Positions 1 through 6,552 of a DNA stretch of 30,460 nucleotides are shown one piece after another. Position 1 is the first letter of the stretch, and every line of letters starts with the position of its first letter. The notes under the pieces are model-generated. The model ran no database searches and had not been told where the DNA came from. It saw nothing but the letters and a program-made list of their open reading frames with translations. The translations under genes were made by a program, and so were the position numbers. The stretch spans positions 1 through 30,460 of the forward strand of contig CAZLXB010000025.1 of NCBI GenBank assembly GCA_964563545.1, written 5' to 3'. The stretch is from Casp-actino8 sp964563545 (GTDB lineage: Bacteria; Actinomycetota; Acidimicrobiia; Acidimicrobiales; Ilumatobacteraceae).

Positions 1-1899
1 TGGTTCCGCGACGAGGGCAAGTACCTCGACCTGCCCAATTGGCCGACGTCGATCGACATGCCCGGGGATCGCCTCACCACCGCGGCGGCCACGGTCCTCG
101 CGCTCGTGGTGGCCATACTCCTTGGCCTCTTCCTCCACTTCGTCATCTTCAAACCGCTGCGCAATGCGCCCGTGCTGGCCAAGGTGGTCACCTCAGTCGG
201 ACTCTTCGTGGTGCTCCAGGAGTTCTGTCGTCTGCGCTTCGGCGAACTCGCCAAGACCGGTGTTCCGTTCCCGTTGCCCAAGGGCAAGATCGATCTGCCC
301 GGTGAACTCGGAATCGTGCCCAAAAATCAGTTGTTCCTCGTGATCGTGGTGGCGATCATCGCCGTTGGTCTCTGGGCGCTCTTCAAGTACTCGCGCTTCG
401 GCCTCGCCACCCGCGCTGCAGCCGAGAACGAGAAGGGTGCCATCGTGCTCGGCTTCTCACCCGATTTCCTCGCCGGTGCGAACTGGGTGCTCTCGACTCT
501 CATCGCCGGTCTGCTCGGCATCCTCGCGGTGCCGATCACCAACCTCGACACCATCACCCTCCCGCTTCTCATCGTTCCGGCCCTCGGCGCGGCGTTGCTC
601 GCCAACTTCTCGTCGTTCGGTCTGACCGTGGCTGCCGGCGTTGGCATCGCCATGCTCCAGGGTTGGGTGCAGTACCAAGGCGCTCAGACTTGGTTCCCCA
701 AGGGAATCCTGCCCACGGCCGGACTCACGCAGGCCTTGCCTTTCTTCGTGATCGTCATAGCGATGTTCCTGCGCGGAAAGTCGCTCCCGGTTCGCGGTGC
801 GGTGTCGACCGGCAAGATGCCGTTTGCCGCCGCCCCCAAGCACGTGCTGCCGCTCACGATCGTGTCGTCGATCGCCGTGCTCGCGCTTCTCTTCGGCTGG
901 AACTACGACTGGCGGCAGTCGACGATCAACACCTTGGTGGCGATCGTGATCGCCCTGTCGCTCGTGGTTCTCACCGGCTTCGTCGGCCAGATCTCGCTGG
1001 CCCAGATGGCCATCGCCGGCACCGCCGGATTCTTCATGTCGAAGTACTTTTCGGATCTTCCCTTCCCGTTGGCTCCGATCGTCGGTGCATTGGTCGCGGC
1101 GGCCTTCGGTGCGCTCGTGTCGATTCCGGCGCTACGACTTCGAGGGGTGAACCTCGCCGTGATCACACTCTCGGCGGCGTTGGCCATCGAACAGTTGCTC
1201 TTCAAGAACAAGACCTTCGCCGGTGAGCTCGGTGCGCTCCGCGTCGACCCACCCAAGATCGGTGGCAAGGACTTCGGCCCCAACAACACGTTGTTGAAAG
1301 TCGCCGGTCTGAAGGGGCGCGACGACATTCCGCCGAATGCGTGGTTCGGCGTGGTGTGTCTGGTTTTCGTGATCGTGATGTGCCTCATGGTGGTCAACGT
1401 TCGCCGTTCGGCCACCGGCCGACAGTTCCTCGCCGTGCGGTCGAACGAGCGCGCCGCCGCGGCGGCGGGAGTCGACGTGGCCCGGACCAAGATCCTCGCC
1501 TTCGGTCTGGCCGCATTCATCGCCGGCTTGGGCGGAACCCTGTCGGGCTATCGCTTCGGTTCGGTGACACCGGCGTACTTCGGCGCCTTCGCGTCGCTCA
1601 CCTTCCTGTCGTTCGCCTACCTCGGCGGTATCGCATCGGTGAGCGGTGCGGTGTTGGCCGGTGTGGTGGCACCGAACGGGTTGAACTTCAACTTCCTCGA
1701 GAACATCCTGCACATCGATCAGAGTTACGCGACCCTGATCGGCGGTATCGGGCTCATCCTGACCGCGGTGCGCAATCCGGAGGGAATCGCCGGGGCGCCA
1801 CGACTCATCGCCCAACAAAAGATCGATCGAGCGGTGCGAAAAGCGGCCATCGCCGAACGAAGTAAGGTCGAAGCAACCCAGGGGGAGGGTTCCAAGTGA
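1..1899 (+). CDS. Fused branched-chain amino acid ABC transporter permease (LivH-LivM), 5' partial
   Basis: The frame is open from the first base, so the true start lies upstream; 632 residues are visible. The first ~260 residues are LivH-like, with the family pattern RFGLATRAAAENEKGA (LivH proteins carry a G-R-A-x-R-A-x-A-x-N segment). From about residue 285 the protein is LivM-like: TGFVGQISLAQMAIAG, LRLRGVNLAVITL and SATGRQFLAVRSNERAA are typical LivM segments. Both halves are strings of hydrophobic membrane helices, and a charged cytoplasmic tail ends the protein. LivH and LivM are usually separate proteins that form the membrane channel, so one polypeptide here supplies both. The stop overlaps the start of livG by 4 nt (GTGA), so the genes are co-transcribed. 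The cargo may be an amino acid, amide or other small acid; the solute-binding protein is not in the window. Confidence 0.9.
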   Translation, partial: WFRDEGKYLDLPNWPTSIDMPGDRLTTAAATVLALVVAILLGLFLHFVIFKPLRNAPVLAKVVTSVGLFVVLQEFCRLRFGELAKTGVPFPLPKGKIDLPGELGIVPKNQLFLVIVVAIIAVGLWALFKYSRFGLATRAAAENEKGAIVLGFSPDFLAGANWVLSTLIAGLLGILAVPITNLDTITLPLLIVPALGAALLANFSSFGLTVAAGVGIAMLQGWVQYQGAQTWFPKGILPTAGLTQALPFFVIVIAMFLRGKSLPVRGAVSTGKMPFAAAPKHVLPLTIVSSIAVLALLFGWNYDWRQSTINTLVAIVIALSLVVLTGFVGQISLAQMAIAGTAGFFMSKYFSDLPFPLAPIVGALVAAAFGALVSIPALRLRGVNLAVITLSAALAIEQLLFKNKTFAGELGALRVDPPKIGGKDFGPNNTLLKVAGLKGRDDIPPNAWFGVVCLVFVIVMCLMVVNVRRSATGRQFLAVRSNERAAAAAGVDVARTKILAFGLAAFIAGLGGTLSGYRFGSVTPAYFGAFASLTFLSFAYLGGIASVSGAVLAGVVAPNGLNFNFLENILHIDQSYATLIGGIGLILTAVRNPEGIAGAPRLIAQQKIDRAVRKAAIAERSKVEATQGEGSK

Positions 1900-2648
1900 G
1901 TCTTTTGCAGACTTCGGGCATGTCGGTCACCTTCGGTGGCCTGCGTGCGGTGAACAACGTCGATCTGACGGTCGAGAAGGGCAAGTTGGTCGGCTTGATC
2001 GGCCCCAATGGCGCCGGCAAGACCACCTTCATCGACGGCATCACGGGCTTCGTGCCCACCACCGGGCGAATCGAGTTCAAGGGTCAGGAGATCAACTCGC
2101 TACCCGTGCACTCGAGGGCCCGGCTCGGACTCGGCCGCACCTGGCAGTCGCTCGAACTCTTCGACGACCTCACGATCGAGGAGAACGTCCAGGTGGCCGC
2201 CGAAAGGCAGTCGACCAAGAACTTCCTGCTCGATCTGGTGAGCCCCAATCGCTCCCGAGACCGGAGCGGAGTCGACTTCGCCTTCGACGTGCTCGGAATC
2301 GCCGATCTGGCCAAGAAGTATCCGAACGAGATCAGTCAGGGTCAACGCAAACTCGTGTCGGCGGCCCGGGCCTTGGCGGCCCGCCCCGAACTCGTGTGCA
2401 TGGACGAACCGGCAGCGGGTCTCGACACCTCCGAGTCGCAGGAACTCGGTCGCCGTCTGCGTCAGATCATCGACGCTGGCATCACGATCTTCCTCGTCGA
2501 CCACGACATGGGCCTGGTGCTCGATGTCTGCGACTACATCTACGTGATCGAGTTCGGCGTCAAGATCGCCGAGGGGACTCCCGACGTGATCAAGCGGGAT
2601 CCCAAGGTGATCGAGGCGTATCTCGGCAGCAGTGCGAAGGAGGCCTGA
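1896..2648 (+). CDS. livG: Branched-chain amino acid type ABC transporter ATP-binding protein LivG
   Basis: A 250-residue ABC ATPase of the usual LivG length. Walker A is GPNGAGKTT (about residues 37-45), the signature motif is ISQGQRK (a variant of LSGGQ) and Walker B is LVCMDEPAAGLD, followed by the switch-histidine segment FLVDHDMG. LivG proteins pair with LivF on the inner face of the membrane to power the LivH/LivM channel. The GTG start overlaps the permease stop (GTGA), which gives translational coupling and fixes the start. The livF start follows one base after this stop. Substrate identity cannot be read from the ATPase. Confidence 0.93.
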   Translation: MSLLQTSGMSVTFGGLRAVNNVDLTVEKGKLVGLIGPNGAGKTTFIDGITGFVPTTGRIEFKGQEINSLPVHSRARLGLGRTWQSLELFDDLTIEENVQVAAERQSTKNFLLDLVSPNRSRDRSGVDFAFDVLGIADLAKKYPNEISQGQRKLVSAARALAARPELVCMDEPAAGLDTSESQELGRRLRQIIDAGITIFLVDHDMGLVLDVCDYIYVIEFGVKIAEGTPDVIKRDPKVIEAYLGSSAKEA

Positions 2649-2649
2649 C

Positions 2650-3357
2650 ATGACCGCACTTCTCGACATCGAGAATCTCAACACCGGCTACAACGGCGTG
2701 TCGGTCGTCCGCGGCCTGAACCTGCACGTGAACGAGGGCGAAGTGGTCGCCTTGCTCGGCCCCAACGGTGCGGGCAAGACGACGACGTTGCTCACCACAT
2801 CGGGACTCGTTCCGATCATCTCGGGTGACATCAAGGTGTTCGGCAAGAGCGTGCAGGGTCGTCGACCGCACCTCATCGCCCGTGAGGGCCTGGCCCATGT
2901 GCCCGAGGGCCGTTCGCTCTTCTACCAACTCACGGTGGCCGAGAATCTGCGTCTCGGTGCCGCCAAGGGTTCGGCCGACATCAAGAAGGCGCTTGGCTAC
3001 TTTCCGGCCCTGGAGCCGATCCTCGATCGTCGGGCCGGCCTGTTGTCGGGTGGCGAGCAGCAGATGCTCGCCATGGCGCGTGCGCTCACGGTGAGCCCGC
3101 GTCTCCTGATGGTGGATGAGATGAGCCTCGGTCTGGCACCGATCATCGTCGAGCGTTTGTTGCCGATCTTGCGGCAGATCGCCGATGAGACCGGAGCCGG
3201 CGTGCTCCTCGTGGAGCAGCACGTGCACATGGCACTGCAAGTCGCCGACCGTGCGTATGTGCTCAGCCACGGCGAGCTGGCCATGGAGGGCAATGCCGCC
3301 GACCTCGCCAAGGACCGCAGCCTCATCGAGGCCTCCTACCTCGGCGAATCCCACTGA
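2650..3357 (+). CDS. livF: Branched-chain amino acid type ABC transporter ATP-binding protein LivF
   Basis: A 235-residue ABC ATPase of LivF type and length. Walker A is GPNGAGKTTT, the signature is LLSGGEQQMLAMARAL, and Walker B is LLMVDEMSLGLAP (the LivF LDEPSLGLAP block with Met for Pro), followed by LLVEQHVHMAL. The ATG at 2650 begins one base after the livG stop and has AAGGAGG about 7 bases upstream, so I chose it over the in-frame start at 2632 that lies inside livG. It is the last gene of the transporter operon. The next gene is convergent only 12 bases beyond the stop, and I see no convincing hairpin terminator between them. Confidence 0.93.
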   Translation: MTALLDIENLNTGYNGVSVVRGLNLHVNEGEVVALLGPNGAGKTTTLLTTSGLVPIISGDIKVFGKSVQGRRPHLIAREGLAHVPEGRSLFYQLTVAENLRLGAAKGSADIKKALGYFPALEPILDRRAGLLSGGEQQMLAMARALTVSPRLLMVDEMSLGLAPIIVERLLPILRQIADETGAGVLLVEQHVHMALQVADRAYVLSHGELAMEGNAADLAKDRSLIEASYLGESH

Positions 3358-3369
3358 CCCGCCAAAAAC

Positions 3370-3741
3370 TCAGGAAGCAGGCATTTGCTTGAGGTAGGTC
3401 TGCATGTCGAAGTAGTCGCGCCACAGCGTGATCTTTCCGTCGACGACTTCCCACACGCCCGTCACGGGTAGTTCGAGCCACCCGTGGGCCATCTTGAAGC
3501 GGTCGGTCCGCTCGTTGAACACGTAGTTGCCCGAAGCCGCCTCGCGATGGATCGGCCACGAGATCTCCGTGCAGCCGGCGAACATCGGCCCGAGGATTCC
3601 GTTCATCGCCTCGGGGCCGAACACCTTCATCATCGGCACGTTGTCGTACTCGCAGTTCTCCGAGACCATGGCCAACGCAGCCGGCAGGTCGTTGCGCTCG
3701 ATGGCGGCGATGAAGGCGTGGACGGTCTCGAGCGGGGTCAT
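3370..3741 (-). CDS. Limonene-1,2-epoxide hydrolase family protein
   Basis: A 123-residue protein of the LEH fold within the SnoaL/NTF2-like superfamily. In LEH enzymes an Asp-Arg-Asp triad with Tyr and Asn positions water to open an epoxide. All five are visible in matching order and spacing: Y32 and N34 (ENCEYDNVP), R78 and D80 (NERTDRF), and W107-R-D109 (ITLWRDYFD). The Rhodococcus enzyme has Tyr53, Asn55, Arg99, Asp101 and Asp132, so the offsets agree apart from a two-residue gap. A real hydrolase is therefore more likely than a generic SnoaL protein, although the substrate need not be limonene. The start overlaps the stop of the upstream gene (ATGA), making this the last gene of a leftward operon. 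A P450 transcribed divergently from the same region could supply the epoxide; that link is inference. Confidence 0.82.
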   Translation of the reverse strand: MTPLETVHAFIAAIERNDLPAALAMVSENCEYDNVPMMKVFGPEAMNGILGPMFAGCTEISWPIHREAASGNYVFNERTDRFKMAHGWLELPVTGVWEVVDGKITLWRDYFDMQTYLKQMPAS

Positions 3742-4262
3742 GAGTTCTCCTCGTGCTTGTGTTCGTGGGCGGGTTCCTTGCTCCAGAGAACGTCGAAGTC
3801 GCGGGCGACGTCGAGGACCTGGAAGGCGCGACCGAGACCGACGCAGAAGCCGATCGTGACGGTCAGCTCCAGCAACTCGGAGTCGGAGTAGTTCTGGCGG
3901 AGTCGGTTCCAGAGGTCGTCATCGACCGCCGTGTGATCGACGGCGAAGCGCTCCGCGTATTCGGCTGCCAGCCGCTCGCGCTCCGAGAGCTGCGGGTGGC
4001 CGTAGTAGTTCTGTACCGAGTTGTACAGCTCGTCGTCCATTCCTTGCCGCATCGCCGATGCAGCTCGCGTGTTCATTCAAACGACGCACTGATTGAGCTG
4101 AGCGACCCGCATTCGTGCGACTTCCCGCTCACGGATGCTCAGCGACGACTGCACGTACACGGCTTCACTCATGGCGTTGACGCCTTTGCCCATGTGCGGG
4201 GCGAGTTGCCACATCCGATGGGCTTCGAGACCTTCTCCGTCCGGAACGTCGATTCTGGCCAT
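3738..4262 (-). CDS. Predicted selenoprotein: carboxymuconolactone decarboxylase / AhpD-like protein with C-V-V-U redox motif
   Basis: Two in-frame segments separated by a single TGA (4079-4077) make one family-typical protein of 174 residues. Residues 1-61 carry the CMD N-terminal half, ending REREVARMRVAQLNQCVV. Residues 63-174 continue MNTRAASAM, then SERERLAAEYAERF and SELLELTVTIGFCVGLGRAFQVLD, the usual C-terminal half. The TGA falls at the second position of the conserved C-x-x-C pair, giving C59-V-V-U62. A strong Shine-Dalgarno (GGAGGAAC) precedes the ATG at 4262, whereas the ATG after the TGA has none. A SECIS-like hairpin follows the TGA. CMD/AhpD proteins use the pair for thiol-disulfide or peroxide chemistry; selenocysteine would fit that site. 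The gene sits 13 nt after the molybdopterin oxidoreductase and overlaps the epoxide hydrolase gene by 4 nt. Alternative: a nonsense mutation of a Cys codon. An annotation pipeline would split or truncate this gene. Confidence 0.78.
4046..4079 (-). promoter_or_regulatory. Putative bacterial SECIS element following the in-frame TGA
   Basis: On the minus strand the TGA (4079-4077) is followed by 12 nt, then GCTGCATC (4064-4057), loop GGC (4056-4054) and GATGCGGC (4053-4046). The arms form eight pairs, one of them a G-T wobble. The apical loop begins 20 nt after the TGA and its first two bases are G. Known bacterial SECIS elements lie directly downstream of the UGA, with the loop roughly 16-37 nt away and a G among the first loop bases, where SelB binds. 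The hairpin is within coding sequence, as in other bacteria. Confidence 0.68.
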
Positions 4263-4275
4263 GTTGTTCCTCCGA

Positions 4276-6435
4276 TCAGCGGCGAGCCGCTTCGAACATC
4301 CTGATCTTCACCGGGATGGCGCTCTGCACGACCATACCCGTCACCCGGTCGTAGCCCTGGTCGACCGACACCAGCCGGCTGGTCGGCGCTCCGATGTCAC
4401 GCACCTTCTCGTCGGTCAATGACGACCCACCCCACGAATGCGCCATGGAGATCACACCGCGCCGCACATCGGGCGCGGCTTCCACCACTCCGTGCAGCGA
4501 CGCGCGGGGTGAGGTGATCTCGATGATGTCGCCGTCGGCCAACCCGTGTTCGGCCATGTCGTCGGGATTCATGTAGGCCGGGTTCGTGGTTCCCTTGGCG
4601 GCCAGCCCCGGCAATTCGGTACCGAGCGAATTGAGCACGTGCTTGAGTCGCCGGCTCACGAGTCGGAACGGATACTCCGTGCCATCCACGCCGAGGAAGG
4701 AGGCGCTGTCGGATTCGCGAAGGATGTCGGCCAACTCGGTGGCGATGTCGTCGGGGGCGAGGGTGAAGCGCGCGCTGCAATCCGGATCGGCCGACTGGAC
4801 ACGCAACGCCTTGTCCGGGTGCACCTTCATCCGGTTCTGACGGATCTCGGCCATGGGCATCCGCGATCCGGCGTAGGCGAGTTCGATGATTTCGTCGTCG
4901 GTCGGATGGTGATCGGTGGGCGCATTGCCACCCGGGAAGGGGAGCGGAACGTCGAGACGCCGGGTGATCTCCCAGAAGAATTCCCACTCGTTCAGCACGT
5001 CGCCGATGCGTGGGACGACCGCCTCGGTGTAGTTGGTGTAAGGCTCGCGGAACCAGCGGTCCATGAGATGCGGAACGTCGGCCCTTTCGAGCGACAAGGT
5101 GGGGGCGATCACGTAATGGGCGAACTCGGCCGTGGCCGACATGCGGTGGTCGAGGACCACGAGGAGTTCGAGGTCCTTCATGGCCGAGATCGTGAGTTCT
5201 TGATCGGGCCAGGCCACCACCGGGTTGCCACCGCTCACGATGAGGGCCCGGATACGGCCTTCGCCCGGCTTGATGATCTCCTCGGCGAGGGTCGTGGTGG
5301 GCATTTCACCCCGCATGCCGTGCAGCGATCGGACCCTCGCCTCGGGGCCCGGCGTCGGATTGCGCGGCGCGATGACCTGCGCGCGCCGCGGCATGTCTGG
5401 GTACAAGAAGTAACCGCTTTCGACCCGATCGCCGGCACGATTCACGCGCCCGCAGATCGTGTTCAGGACGATCACGAAGTGTTCGGCGAGGCTCGAGTGC
5501 GGCGCCATGTTGGGACCGGTGCCGGCGCCGACGGTTCCCTTGCGGCCGGCGGCGAACATACGCGCGGCAGCGACGATGTCGTCTGCTGGCACGTCACAGC
5601 GGCGCGCCACGTAGTCGAGCGTGTACGGGCGCACCGACTCACTGAGGGCATCCATGTCGGCCACCCAGGCATCGCAGAACTCGTGATCGAAGAGGTCTTC
5701 CTCGATGATGATGCGCGTGATGCCGGCCAGCAGCGTGGGGTCCTCACCCGGTTTCACGGCCAGATGGATGTCGGCCTGGGTGGCCAGTTCGGTGCGCCGC
5801 GGATCGATGACGATCAACTTCAACCCGCGCTTCTTGGCTTCGCGCATCACGACGAAGGGATTCGTTCCCTGCAGGCCGCCGACCGGACCGAAACTCGAGA
5901 CCATCGGGTTGTAGCCGACGGCCATCAGCACGTCGGCGTCGGTGAAGTTGTGATAGCCGGCCTCCCAGATGCCGGTTCGGAACGGGGCCGTTCCCTTGGC
6001 TGGCTGGTCGATCGTGACCGAGGTGTAGAACGACGACGAGCCGATTCCTTGGTGGAACGCCCGCGCCGCCGGAACGGCGAGACTGTTCTGGTAGCCACCG
6101 GTTCCCGTGTAGCTCGCCACTGAGCGCGGGCCGTACGTGTCGATGATGCGGCGGAGTTCGGCGGCGATCCCGTCGAGGGCGTCGGTCGACGCGATCGTCT
6201 CGAACGAGCCGTCCGGTCGGCGACGCAGGGATTCGCGGAGTCGCGACGAGTGCGTCATCTGATCGGGGAGTTGGCGACCCTTGATGCAGGTGTAGCCGGC
6301 GAAGATCGGGTCCTCGGGAACGCCGCGGACTTCGATGGCCCGCCCCATCTGCACATCGACCTCGATCGGACAACTGGCATGACACACGCGGCAGAACGTC
6401 TGGTGCGTGGTGACGCGATTGGCACTTCCGGACAT
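4276..6435 (-). CDS. Molybdopterin-dependent oxidoreductase (DMSO reductase / formate dehydrogenase superfamily)
   Basis: A 719-residue catalytic subunit. The N-terminus has a [4Fe-4S] motif C15-x2-C18-x3-C22 ... C50-x-K-G, the lysine being the usual electron relay to the pterin. The rest follows the family: SYTGTGGYQNS, the GYNPMVSS and VIDPRRTELATQADIHLAVKPGEDP pterin-binding blocks, VSGGNPVVAWPD, and a C-terminal molydopterin-binding domain (LNSLGTELPGLAAKG ... AYMNPDDMAEHGLADGD). At the usual Mo-ligand position the sequence is TSVTIDQPAK, with no Cys or Sec, so any protein ligand may be D143. No Tat signal or partner subunit is seen, suggesting a cytoplasmic enzyme. It heads a leftward operon with the Sec-CMD and epoxide hydrolase genes. 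ATG 6435 lies 8 nt after GGGGAGG; GTG 6438 is an alternative. The substrate is unknown. Confidence 0.88.
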   Translation of the reverse strand: MSGSANRVTTHQTFCRVCHASCPIEVDVQMGRAIEVRGVPEDPIFAGYTCIKGRQLPDQMTHSSRLRESLRRRPDGSFETIASTDALDGIAAELRRIIDTYGPRSVASYTGTGGYQNSLAVPAARAFHQGIGSSSFYTSVTIDQPAKGTAPFRTGIWEAGYHNFTDADVLMAVGYNPMVSSFGPVGGLQGTNPFVVMREAKKRGLKLIVIDPRRTELATQADIHLAVKPGEDPTLLAGITRIIIEEDLFDHEFCDAWVADMDALSESVRPYTLDYVARRCDVPADDIVAAARMFAAGRKGTVGAGTGPNMAPHSSLAEHFVIVLNTICGRVNRAGDRVESGYFLYPDMPRRAQVIAPRNPTPGPEARVRSLHGMRGEMPTTTLAEEIIKPGEGRIRALIVSGGNPVVAWPDQELTISAMKDLELLVVLDHRMSATAEFAHYVIAPTLSLERADVPHLMDRWFREPYTNYTEAVVPRIGDVLNEWEFFWEITRRLDVPLPFPGGNAPTDHHPTDDEIIELAYAGSRMPMAEIRQNRMKVHPDKALRVQSADPDCSARFTLAPDDIATELADILRESDSASFLGVDGTEYPFRLVSRRLKHVLNSLGTELPGLAAKGTTNPAYMNPDDMAEHGLADGDIIEITSPRASLHGVVEAAPDVRRGVISMAHSWGGSSLTDEKVRDIGAPTSRLVSVDQGYDRVTGMVVQSAIPVKIRMFEAARR

Positions 6436-6474
6436 CACCGAAACCTCCCCGGCGGGCCCCCGTCCGCCACGTCC

Positions 6475-6502
6475 CTCAAACTAATCCACCGATTAGTTTG
6501 AG
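6475..6502. promoter_or_regulatory. Perfect 12-bp inverted repeat, probable operator in divergent promoter region
   Basis: CTCAAACTAATC (6475-6486), spacer CACC, GATTAGTTTGAG (6491-6502): arms are perfect reverse complements. It sits between the divergent molybdopterin oxidoreductase (start 6435) and P450 (start 6553). Length and symmetry suit a dimeric repressor such as a TetR-family protein; the regulator is not in the window. Each arm contains TAGTTT, which fits the actinobacterial -10 pattern TANNNT in both directions, so a bound protein would block both promoters (inference). Confidence 0.75.
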
Positions 6503-6503
6503 A

Positions 6504-6529
6504 GGTGACCGAGCGCCGATCCGGTCACC
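6504..6529. promoter_or_regulatory. Second inverted repeat in the P450 leader
   Basis: GGTGACCG (6504-6511) and CGGTCACC (6522-6529) are perfect reverse complements separated by 10 bases, immediately beside the 12-bp repeat and before the P450 start. It may be a second regulator site or a leader hairpin; function is unknown and an 8-bp repeat can arise by chance. Confidence 0.35.
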
Positions 6530-6552
6530 AGAACCGACAGAGAGGCGAGACC

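Noticed and set aside
4077..4262. Short 61-residue gene ending in TGA, with a separate 112-residue gene starting at 4076
   Set aside because: Each would be half a CMD fold, the second start has no ribosome binding site, and the break falls on the redox Cys position. A single recoded gene explains the data better.
4546..6123. Long open frame (525 residues) on the plus strand
   Set aside because: It lies wholly antisense to the molybdopterin oxidoreductase, is rich in Arg, Gly, His and Asp in the manner of codon-bias shadows, and shows no family motif.
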